Source: Betaproteobacteria bacterium
GTDB taxonomy: Bacteria > Pseudomonadota > Gammaproteobacteria > Burkholderiales > Usitatibacteraceae
Assembly (NCBI GenBank): GCA_016720855.1
Contig: JADKJU010000001.1
Span: forward strand, 737,501 to 801,500
Direction of reading: 5' to 3'
Length of the DNA stretch: 64,000 nucleotides
This document shows, piece by piece, positions 35,075 through 42,234 of this stretch. The translations under genes were made by a program, and so were the position numbers. The notes beneath the pieces were generated by a model that saw only the letters and a program-made list of their open reading frames with translations, searched no databases and was not told the origin of the DNA. The first letter of the stretch is position 1, and every line of letters begins with the position of its first letter.

Positions 35075-36026
35075 CGGGCGTCCCTCCTGCAAAATGTCCG
35101 CGCGGATCGAAGCGCGACGCCTGCGCAAGTTGCCGGAAGAGCTCCCGCTCGCGTTCGTCCGTCACCGTGGGATTCACGATCTGCACGATGGCGTAGAGGT
35201 CGCCTTCTCCACCGCCTGGCCTGGCGAGGCCCTTTCCCGCAAAGCGCAGCTTGCGGCCCGAGGGCGTTCCCGGCGGTACCGTGAGACTCACCTTGCCGGA
35301 AAGCGTCGGCACCTCGATCGTCGCGCCAAGGACGGCTTCCCAGGGGGCGAGCGGAAGGTCGAGATACAGGTCGTGGCCGCTGGGGCGGAAGAACGGGTGC
35401 GGATGCAGCGCGATGTTCAGGTACAGGTCCCCGGCGCGGCCGCCGTTGGCGCCGGGCCCGCCCTGGCCGCGCAGGCGCAATCGCTGCCCATCCGTCGCCC
35501 CCTTCGGGATGCGCGCCTTGATCGCCTTCGGGACATGGCGCAGGCGTCCTTCGCCATCGACCTCGGGCATGCTCAGGTTCAGGTCCACCTGCGTGCCGCT
35601 GTGCGCCTCCTCCAGCGTGAGGTGCACGGCGACCTCGAAATCCGCCCCCGGAATGGGCATGTTCGCGCGCGAACGCGAGCGCGCGTGCCCGGCCCCCTGG
35701 ATGCTCGCGAAGAGGTCCGAGAGGTCCAGGTCGTCGAACGAGGCAGCCCGCCCGTCGCCGCGGAACTGCTGCTCCCAGTCCGGAGGAGGCCGAAAGTCCT
35801 GCCCGGCGCGGAATCCGCTGCCCAGATTGTCGTAGGCGGCGCGCTTCTCCGGATCCTTGAGCGTCTGGTATGCCTCGGCGATCTCCTTGAATTTCTCCTC
35901 CCCCTTGGGATCCTTCGTGACGTCGGGGTGGAATTTCTGCGCCAGCTTGCGATAGGCCGCCTTGACGACGTCCGCACTCGCGTCGCGCGCAACGCCGAGA
36001 ATGGCGTAGTAGTCCTTGTATTTCAT
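35064..36026 (-). CDS. cbpA: CbpA-type DnaJ-class co-chaperone
   Basis: A 320-residue class B J-protein. The J-domain spans residues 1-70 (YKDYYAILGVARDASADVVKAAYRKLA) with the HPD motif in KFHPDVTKD. A linker rich in Arg, Phe and Pro follows; there is no Cys-rich zinc domain. Two C-terminal beta-barrel substrate-binding domains are seen around ADFEVAVHLTLEEAHSGT and DLYLDLPLAPWEAVLGATIEVPTL. CbpA stimulates DnaK, and in E. coli also binds curved DNA in the nucleoid. It sits just upstream of cbpM and 34 nt from the thioesterase start on the same strand. Confidence 0.92.
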   Translation of the reverse strand: MKYKDYYAILGVARDASADVVKAAYRKLAQKFHPDVTKDPKGEEKFKEIAEAYQTLKDPEKRAAYDNLGSGFRAGQDFRPPPDWEQQFRGDGRAASFDDLDLSDLFASIQGAGHARSRSRANMPIPGADFEVAVHLTLEEAHSGTQVDLNLSMPEVDGEGRLRHVPKAIKARIPKGATDGQRLRLRGQGGPGANGGRAGDLYLNIALHPHPFFRPSGHDLYLDLPLAPWEAVLGATIEVPTLSGKVSLTVPPGTPSGRKLRFAGKGLARPGGGEGDLYAIVQIVNPTVTDERERELFRQLAQASRFDPRGHFAGGTPDGG

Positions 36027-36060
36027 GCCGGCCGGGGCAATGGCGCGCGGGTCACGGAAG

Positions 36061-36462
36061 TCACTGCGGCTTCGGGACCACCGCCAGCGTGCAGCGCGAG
36101 ACGCACACGGACTTGCCCGCCTCGTCCTCGATGCGCACATCCCACACCTGCGTGCTCCGGCCCACATGCACCGGCGTAGCCGTCGCGGTGACCACGCCAT
36201 CGCGCTTGGCGCGCAGGTGGTTCGCGTTGATCTCGATGCCCATCACGATTTGCGTGGCCTGGTCGATGTTCATCCAGCCCCCCGTCGAAGCGACGGTCTC
36301 CGCGAGCGCGACCGAGGCGCCACCGTGCAGCACCCCGAAAGGCTGGTGCACCTTCGGGCCGACGGGCATGCGGGCGACCACGCGCTCCTTCGTTGCCTCC
36401 GTGATCTCGATGCCCAGCGTCGAGAGGAGGGTTTCGTGCTGCGGCGCTGCGAAAGAAGTCAT
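36061..36462 (-). CDS. PaaI-type hotdog-fold thioesterase
   Basis: A 133-residue hotdog-fold protein. HQPFGVLHGGASVALAETVAS carries the conserved HGG and the Glu that forms the active site across the dimer; INANHLRAKRDGVVTATATPVHVGRSTQVWDVRI is the central beta-sheet. It resembles E. coli MenI/EntH (YdiI, YbdB) and PaaI, which hydrolyse acyl-CoA or aryl-CoA thioesters. The protein should be cytosolic and tetrameric. It is in line with cbpA downstream and the gamma-glutamyltransferase gene upstream, with gaps of about 35-40 nt. Confidence 0.88.
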   Translation of the reverse strand: MTSFAAPQHETLLSTLGIEITEATKERVVARMPVGPKVHQPFGVLHGGASVALAETVASTGGWMNIDQATQIVMGIEINANHLRAKRDGVVTATATPVHVGRSTQVWDVRIEDEAGKSVCVSRCTLAVVPKPQ

Positions 36463-36501
36463 GCGGCGGCCCCTGAATGCGATGAGGAACCCAGTTTACC
36501 G

Positions 36502-38352
36502 TTACCAGCCAATACCGTAGTCCTCGCCGTGGTTGCTGGAGGCGCCCCACAACGTGCCGTGCCTGCGATCGATGAAGATCGCGTTCACCGGCCCCGAGGT
36601 CCGGGCGCGGTAGAACGCGTCATAGCCCATGGCCTCCAGTTCTTTGCGCACATCCGGCGGCGTGGAGTCGTTCAGCATGATGCGGCCGGGCCTCGATTCG
36701 TGCGCCTCGAAGGAGGCGCGCATCTGGTAGCTGTTGAACCCCGGCGCCTCCGCCGCCGCCTGCGGCGTCATGCCGAACTCCACCACGTTGAGGAAATATT
36801 GCAGCAGGTCCTGGTCCTGCGCGTCCCCGCCCTGCACCGCAAACGCGAGATAGGGGTGCCCGTCCTTCAATGCAAGGCTGGGCGTGAGCGTGACTCGCGG
36901 GTGCTTGGCCGGCGCGACGACGTTGAACGGGTTCTCCGCGGCATCCATCACGAAACTCTGCATGCGCTGGGACAGGCCGACGCCCGTCTTGCCGGCGATG
37001 ACGGCCGGGATCCAGCCGCCGCTGGGCGTCACCGACACGACCCACCCTTCCTTGTCGGCGGCGATCACCGAGGTGGTGCCGGAGTAGAACGCGCGTTCGA
37101 ACGCGGCGTCATTGGCCGCGACCGGCGTGCCTCCCGTTCCAGGGCGACCCTTTCGGGGTTCATCCCATCGCTTGAGGAGATCGAGCCACGGATTCTTCAT
37201 CCGCTGGTACGGATAAGGGTCGCCCGGGGCGATCTTCGGGTCGTTCGTCTTCGCGTCGATGAGCCGTGCGCGCTCGCGGGCGTAATCCTTCGAGAGCAGC
37301 CCCGCTACCGGCTCCTCCGGCGGCGTGTAAGTGTCGCCGTAGTAGAAATCGCGGTCGGCGAAGGCAAGGCTCATCGCCTGGTACACCGTGTGGATGTAGC
37401 GCGGGCTGTTGTAGCCCATCGCCTTCAGGTCGAAGTTCTCGAGGATATTGAGCGCCTGCAGCATGACCGGGCCCTGCGTCCACGCCGTGAGCTTGTACAC
37501 GTCGATGCCCCGGTAATTCGTCGCGACCGGTTCTTCGAGATGGACCGTCCAGTTGGCGAGATCGCTCTGCGTGAACAGCCCGCCCTGGGCCCGCACGCTG
37601 TCCACCAGCTCCTTCGCGATGTCGCCGCGATAGAAGCGATCCTGCGCGGCCTGTATCGCCTGTTTGCGGTCCTTTCCCGCCGCAAGCGCATTCCTTTCCG
37701 CCTCGACGAGCTTGCGTAGCGTGGCCGCGAGATCGGGCTGACGGAAGATTTCGCCCGCCTCCGGAGCGTGGTCGCCGGCGCGGGGCAGCATCACGCGCCG
37801 CGAATCCGGCCACTGCATCAACTGCTTGCGTTCGCGCTCGATGTAGCCTGCGGTCTGCGCCTCGATCGGGTAACCGTCGGCCAGGCGGATGGCCGGCTCC
37901 AGCACCTCGGCGAGGGAAAGCGTTCCGTATTCCGCGAGCATCGTGAGGATCCCGCCGGGCGTGCCGGGCGTGACGGCCGCGAGCGGCCCGTAGGCGGGCG
38001 GGTAGTCCAATCCCCGGGAGCGGAAGAACTCCGGCGTGGCGCCGGTCGGCGCGACGCCCAGTGCGTTGATCCCGATGACCTTCTTCGTGTGCGGGTTATA
38101 GACAAGCGCCTGTGTCTCGCCGCCCCAGTGCAGAACGTCCCACATCGTGGCGGTGGCGGCGATCATGGCGCACGCGGCATCCACCGCATTGCCGCCCTTG
38201 AGAAAGACCTTCGCGCCCGCTGCGGCGCCGAGCGGCTTGCCGGTGACGGCCATCCAGTCCTGGCCGTGCAGGGGTGGCTTCTGGGTGCGTTGGGCGACGG
38301 TGGCAGCAGGAATCGCCGCGACGAGTAGGGCAGCAAGAATGCGGGATAACAT
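36502..38352 (-). CDS. Gamma-glutamyltransferase family protein
   Basis: A 616-residue Ntn-hydrolase precursor with a signal peptide (MLSRILAALLVAAIPAATVA), so it matures in the periplasm. N-terminal landmarks are GAKVFLKGGNAVDAACAMIAAT and PGTPGGILTMLAEYGTLSL. The autocatalytic cleavage site precedes the nucleophile Thr in FYSGTTSVIAADKEGWVVSV (about residue 418), where classical GGT has TTHFSVVD. C-terminal VMDAAENPFNVVAPAKHPRVT and FAVQGGDAQDQDLLQYFLNVV fit the family. The replacement of H-F after the Thr by V-I suggests a divergent subfamily with uncertain donor specificity. It forms a run with the DUF885 peptidase gene upstream. Confidence 0.88.
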   Translation of the reverse strand: MLSRILAALLVAAIPAATVAQRTQKPPLHGQDWMAVTGKPLGAAAGAKVFLKGGNAVDAACAMIAATATMWDVLHWGGETQALVYNPHTKKVIGINALGVAPTGATPEFFRSRGLDYPPAYGPLAAVTPGTPGGILTMLAEYGTLSLAEVLEPAIRLADGYPIEAQTAGYIERERKQLMQWPDSRRVMLPRAGDHAPEAGEIFRQPDLAATLRKLVEAERNALAAGKDRKQAIQAAQDRFYRGDIAKELVDSVRAQGGLFTQSDLANWTVHLEEPVATNYRGIDVYKLTAWTQGPVMLQALNILENFDLKAMGYNSPRYIHTVYQAMSLAFADRDFYYGDTYTPPEEPVAGLLSKDYARERARLIDAKTNDPKIAPGDPYPYQRMKNPWLDLLKRWDEPRKGRPGTGGTPVAANDAAFERAFYSGTTSVIAADKEGWVVSVTPSGGWIPAVIAGKTGVGLSQRMQSFVMDAAENPFNVVAPAKHPRVTLTPSLALKDGHPYLAFAVQGGDAQDQDLLQYFLNVVEFGMTPQAAAEAPGFNSYQMRASFEAHESRPGRIMLNDSTPPDVRKELEAMGYDAFYRARTSGPVNAIFIDRRHGTLWGASSNHGEDYGIGW

Positions 38353-38384
38353 GCGGGCACTCCGTCTTCGGTTCGGTCGGAAAG

Positions 38385-40175
38385 TTACCTGGCGAGCTTT
38401 TCGCGCGCGATCCACTCGTCGATGCGGGAATCGAGCACCGTGAGCGGGAGCGCGCCGTCGTCGAGAAGCGCATTGTGGAAGCGGCGCAGGTCGAAGCCCT
38501 CTCCCAGGGCCTGCTGCGCCCTCGCGCGCAGTGCCTTGATCCGAAGTTCCCCGATCTTGTAGCCCAGGGCCTGGCCGGGAGTCAGGATGTAGCGGTCGGT
38601 CTCCGCAATCGCCGCGCTCTCCTGGATGCCCGAATTGTCGGCAAGATAGCGGATCGACTGGTCGCGCGTCCAGCCGAACGCGTGCAGGCCCGTGTCCACC
38701 ACGAGACGGCAGGCACGCCACATTTCCGCCGAAAGCCGGCCGAACTTCGAGTAGGGATCGCGGTACATGCCCATTTCCTCGCCCAGGCTCTCGGCGTAGA
38801 GCGCCCAGCCCTCGCCGTAGGCCACATAGTGGGCGGCACGGCGAAAGGATGGCAGGCCCTTCAACTCCCGCGCCCGGGAGGTCTGCAGGTGATGGCCGGG
38901 CACCGTCTCGTGTAGAAGGACCGCTTCCATGTCGTACTTCGCGCGCCGCGAGAGGTTATTGGTGTTGGCCTCGAAGAAACCGGCGCGGCTGCCGTCGAGC
39001 GCACCGCTCGTGTAGTGCTCCGCGTTGTCTCCCTCGTAGGCCTCCATCGGCCGGATGCCGTAGGGCAGCCGGGGCAGCTCGGCGAAGAGCCGCGGCAGCT
39101 CCGCGTCCGCGCGCTTGGCGATGTCGCGGTAGTGCATCAGCATCTCTTCGGCGCTCTTGTGATAGAAGCGCGGGTCCGTGCGGATGGATTGGACGAATTG
39201 CGCGAACGACCCCTTGAACCCGGTGGAGGCGATCACCTTGTCCATCTCGGCGCGGATGCGCGCAACCTCTCGCTTGCCGGTCTCGTGGATCTCCTTCGCG
39301 TCCAGATCGGTCGTCGTGTTCGCGGCGATCATCATCTCGTAATAGCGCTTGCCCGCGGGAAGCGTGGAGGCCGCGAGGTCGATCCGGCACGCCGGCAGGT
39401 ATTTCTCCTCGACGAATTGCTTCAGGGCGGCGAACGCGGGATGGACGCGCCGGGCCAGGACGGTTCTCGCCGCTTGCGCGAGGCGGGCCTGCTCGTCCGG
39501 CGCGACTGCCGCCGGGAATTTCAGGAAGGGCACGTAAAGCGGCGTCGCCATCACGTCGGCGCCCGCGAAGACCGCAAGCTGGCCGGGCACTCGCACCATG
39601 GCTGCCCGGGGCGGCATCCAGCCCGACTTGATCCCCGCCTCCATCACCGCCTGGCTCTGCTCCAGCACACGTGCAATGGCATCGAGGCGCTTGAGGTAGT
39701 TCTCGTAGTCGCGCGTGCTGCGGAACGGCGTCGCCTTGACGAGCATGGGATAGACGGAATGTGGACCGGAAGAGGGCGAGAGCTGCATCCAGCCATCTCC
39801 GAAACTGGCCCCGAATGGCAGGTCCCCATAAAGGGCGTTCAGCGCATCCGTGCGGCGCAGATTGTCCTTCATCACCTCGACCGAGATGCGGTCCTGCGTG
39901 GAAAGCTGCTTCGGATCGAAGCGGGCGAGCTCGCCGAGCACCGTCTTCACGTGCGCCTTGCGGCGTGCAATCGCTTCCCGGGAGCCGTCGTGCAGGCGAT
40001 CGTTGAACGCGGGATTGCCCAGCATTGTCGCGAACTCGGGGGACTCCTCCTGCCGGCGCAGGAATTCCCGGTCGAACAGCGCATGGAGCGCCGGATCGGG
40101 CGGGGGCTCGGCGGCGAACGCACTGCCGAGGGGAGCGATTGCAAGGACAGCGAGGACAAGAAGACGGCGCGGCAT
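38385..40175 (-). CDS. DUF885-family zinc carboxypeptidase-like protein
   Basis: A 596-residue protein with a signal peptide (RRLLVLAVLAIAPLGSAFA), likely periplasmic. The zinc motif is LLHETVPGHHLQTSRA, the HExxxGHH variant of the gluzincin fold (related to M32 peptidases) typical of DUF885. A helical N-terminal half (residues 40-300) covers the active site in relatives. ALYAESLGEEMGMY holds a further conserved Glu that may complete metal binding. The substrate is unknown; being adjacent to a gamma-glutamyltransferase suggests peptide degradation in the periplasm. The ATG at 40175 is 70 nt from the methyltransferase stop. Confidence 0.87.
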   Translation of the reverse strand: MPRRLLVLAVLAIAPLGSAFAAEPPPDPALHALFDREFLRRQEESPEFATMLGNPAFNDRLHDGSREAIARRKAHVKTVLGELARFDPKQLSTQDRISVEVMKDNLRRTDALNALYGDLPFGASFGDGWMQLSPSSGPHSVYPMLVKATPFRSTRDYENYLKRLDAIARVLEQSQAVMEAGIKSGWMPPRAAMVRVPGQLAVFAGADVMATPLYVPFLKFPAAVAPDEQARLAQAARTVLARRVHPAFAALKQFVEEKYLPACRIDLAASTLPAGKRYYEMMIAANTTTDLDAKEIHETGKREVARIRAEMDKVIASTGFKGSFAQFVQSIRTDPRFYHKSAEEMLMHYRDIAKRADAELPRLFAELPRLPYGIRPMEAYEGDNAEHYTSGALDGSRAGFFEANTNNLSRRAKYDMEAVLLHETVPGHHLQTSRARELKGLPSFRRAAHYVAYGEGWALYAESLGEEMGMYRDPYSKFGRLSAEMWRACRLVVDTGLHAFGWTRDQSIRYLADNSGIQESAAIAETDRYILTPGQALGYKIGELRIKALRARAQQALGEGFDLRRFHNALLDDGALPLTVLDSRIDEWIAREKLAR

Positions 40176-40245
40176 CGAGAGGCTTTCCGGAATGGCAGGG
40201 CGAAGTGTAGCGGTCCGACGCATTCCGTGCCGGATCACGGACGCG

Positions 40246-40866
40246 TCAGTCCGCGACCGCTTCGCCCCAATAGTGATAGGACAATATCCTGGGGCCGGGA
40301 AGATAGCGCGACTGCACTTCCAGCCTGAAGCCTGCCGCGCGCAAGAGAGAGGGAATGTCGCGGTCGAGCATGCAGCCGCCCGAGACCTTGCTCCAGTACG
40401 GCTGGAGGCGGGTCTGCCACTTGCGGACGCTCGCATCCGGCGAACGCCCGTGCTCGGAAAACAGGAGCTTGCCGCCGGGGACGAGGACGCGGCGCATCTC
40501 GCGAAGAGCGGCGATCGGATCGGCGATCGAGCACAGGGTGTAGGTGCTGACGACGGTATCGAAACTGGCGTCGGCCGCGTGAAGCCTTTCGGCGGACATG
40601 CCCACGAACTCGACCGCAATTCCCGCGCGCCGGATCCGTTCCAGGGCCAACCGGTGCATGCGCAGCGAAGGATCGACGCCCACGATCGCCGTGACGCGCG
40701 AGCGGTCATAGAAGGGCATGTTGAGGCCGGTGCCGATTCCCACTTCGAGGACGCGACCTTGCGCCCGCGGTATGACCTTCAATCGCTGCTTCCTGATCGG
40801 CTTTCCTGCGCAGGCGAGGTTCACGAGGTAAGGAAGCAGGTTGCGGTCGTACCAGGATTCAGTCAT
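40246..40866 (-). CDS. SAM-dependent methyltransferase (UbiE/METTL7-like)
   Basis: A 206-residue class I methyltransferase. Motif I is RVLEVGIGTGLNMPFYD, motif II has VGVDPSLRMHRLA, motif III is FVGMSAERLHAADASFDTVVSTYTLCSI, and GGKLLFSEHGRSPDASVR is the following strand. The pattern with LEVGIGTGLN...FSEHG...W is that of the methyltransferase-like 7 group, whose substrates include small thiols and phospholipids. It has no signal peptide. It ends the run of minus-strand genes from cbpM; a 138-nt gap without recognised signals separates it from the EAL gene. Confidence 0.82.
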   Translation of the reverse strand: MTESWYDRNLLPYLVNLACAGKPIRKQRLKVIPRAQGRVLEVGIGTGLNMPFYDRSRVTAIVGVDPSLRMHRLALERIRRAGIAVEFVGMSAERLHAADASFDTVVSTYTLCSIADPIAALREMRRVLVPGGKLLFSEHGRSPDASVRKWQTRLQPYWSKVSGGCMLDRDIPSLLRAAGFRLEVQSRYLPGPRILSYHYWGEAVAD

Positions 40867-41004
40867 GCGATTTCGAGGAGTCGGGGAAGACGGAAGCTAC
40901 ACACTACCGGATGCGATCGATTGGCACGACATGCCGGACGATACTCGGATGCGGACTGCCGGGCCGCGATCCGGCTCAAACGGGACGGGGAGGAAATTCC
41001 GAAC

Positions 41005-42234
41005 TCAGGGTCCCGCTCCGAGAAGCTCGGCCCGCCGTTTTCCCCACCCAAGCATCCACCGATCCAGCTCCTCCCCCGGCATCGGCACCCCGATGAAGTA
41101 CCCCTGCGCCAGGTCGCAGCCGCACCCGCGCAGGAAATCCCAATCCTCCCGATTCTCGACTCCTTCGGCTACCGAGCGCATCCCGAGCTGGCGGGCCATG
41201 GCCAGGCTCGCCTCGAAGATCGCCCGGAGGGAGGCGTCCCTGCAGGCGCCGTGGACAAAGCTCCGGTCCACCTTGAGTTCGGTGAAGGGGATATCGCGCA
41301 ACTGGGCAAGCGACGAATGTCCCATGCCGAAATCGTCGATGGAAAGGCCAATGCGCTTCAGGCGCAGGCGGGTGAGGATTTCCAGCGGCGTGAGCACGTC
41401 GTCCATGAGCCGGCTTTCCGTCACCTCGAGCATCAGGTTCTGCAGGGGTTGTCCCGCCTCGAGGGCCGCGCGCTCGACCCGGTCGGGAAACTCGAGCGAC
41501 ACCAGGTTTTCCATCGACACGTTCACGGCGATCTGGAGGCCGAGGCCCGCATCCTGCCAACGCCGTGACTGGCGCAAGGCTGAATTCAGCACGTGGTGCG
41601 TCAGTTCGTCGATGAGTCCGCTTTCCTCCGCCATGGCGATGAAATCGTCCGGCATCACCAGGCCGTTCCCGGGATGGCGCCAGCGCACCAGCGTTTCCAC
41701 GCCCACGAGCTCGCACGAGTGGATTTCCACCTTGGGTTGGTAGAAATTGACCAGTTCCCCACGCGCGATCGCGAGGGCCAGTTCCTGCGGGGAGTACTGC
41801 TTCTTCGGGCCATGCGTCGCCGTCGCATGGCGGGCGAACGTGCCTTCCATGATCGCGCACAGCGCCCCCGGCTCGACGGGCTTGCGCAGGGATCCCAGCA
41901 CATGGAGTCCGTGGCCCCGGGCCACCCGGTACGCAGTCTCGATGATCCGGGTGTCCTCGCCGCTCACCAGGACGAGGGCGCCCGCATAGCCCAGTCTCAC
42001 GAGATGGCGCACGACCTCCACGCCATCCATCTGCGGCATTTGCAGGTCGCAGAACACCAGGTCGGGGCGACTTGGCGCGTACTCGAGATGCGTGACGGCT
42101 TCAATGCCGGACTCGAAGGCCATCACTTCAGGGAACCCCAGCCTGTCCAGTTGGCGCTCGAGGAGCGTCAGGGCGAACTGATCGTCATCGATCAGCAGGA
42201 TGCGCATGGACCGGATCCGCACGTCGGACTTCAT
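41005..42234 (-). CDS. Response regulator with EAL-domain c-di-GMP phosphodiesterase output
   Basis: A 409-residue protein. Residues 10-130 form a receiver with LLIDDDQFALTLLE (acidic pocket), DLVFCDLQMPQMDG (phospho-Asp) and RKPVEPGAL (Lys). Residues 150-400 are an EAL domain: YQPKVEIHSCELVGVETLVRW has ETL in place of EAL with the metal-binding Glu kept, then AVNVSMENL, LEVTES, LSIDDFGMGHSSL, ELKVDRSFV, VAEGVENRED and AQGYFIGVPMP. All catalytic residues are present, so it should cleave c-di-GMP when phosphorylated. Its ATG overlaps the stop of the hybrid kinase gene by one base (TGATG), so the kinase is the obvious partner. An internal ATG at 42207 is an alternative start. Confidence 0.93.
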   Translation of the reverse strand: MKSDVRIRSMRILLIDDDQFALTLLERQLDRLGFPEVMAFESGIEAVTHLEYAPSRPDLVFCDLQMPQMDGVEVVRHLVRLGYAGALVLVSGEDTRIIETAYRVARGHGLHVLGSLRKPVEPGALCAIMEGTFARHATATHGPKKQYSPQELALAIARGELVNFYQPKVEIHSCELVGVETLVRWRHPGNGLVMPDDFIAMAEESGLIDELTHHVLNSALRQSRRWQDAGLGLQIAVNVSMENLVSLEFPDRVERAALEAGQPLQNLMLEVTESRLMDDVLTPLEILTRLRLKRIGLSIDDFGMGHSSLAQLRDIPFTELKVDRSFVHGACRDASLRAIFEASLAMARQLGMRSVAEGVENREDWDFLRGCGCDLAQGYFIGVPMPGEELDRWMLGWGKRRAELLGAGP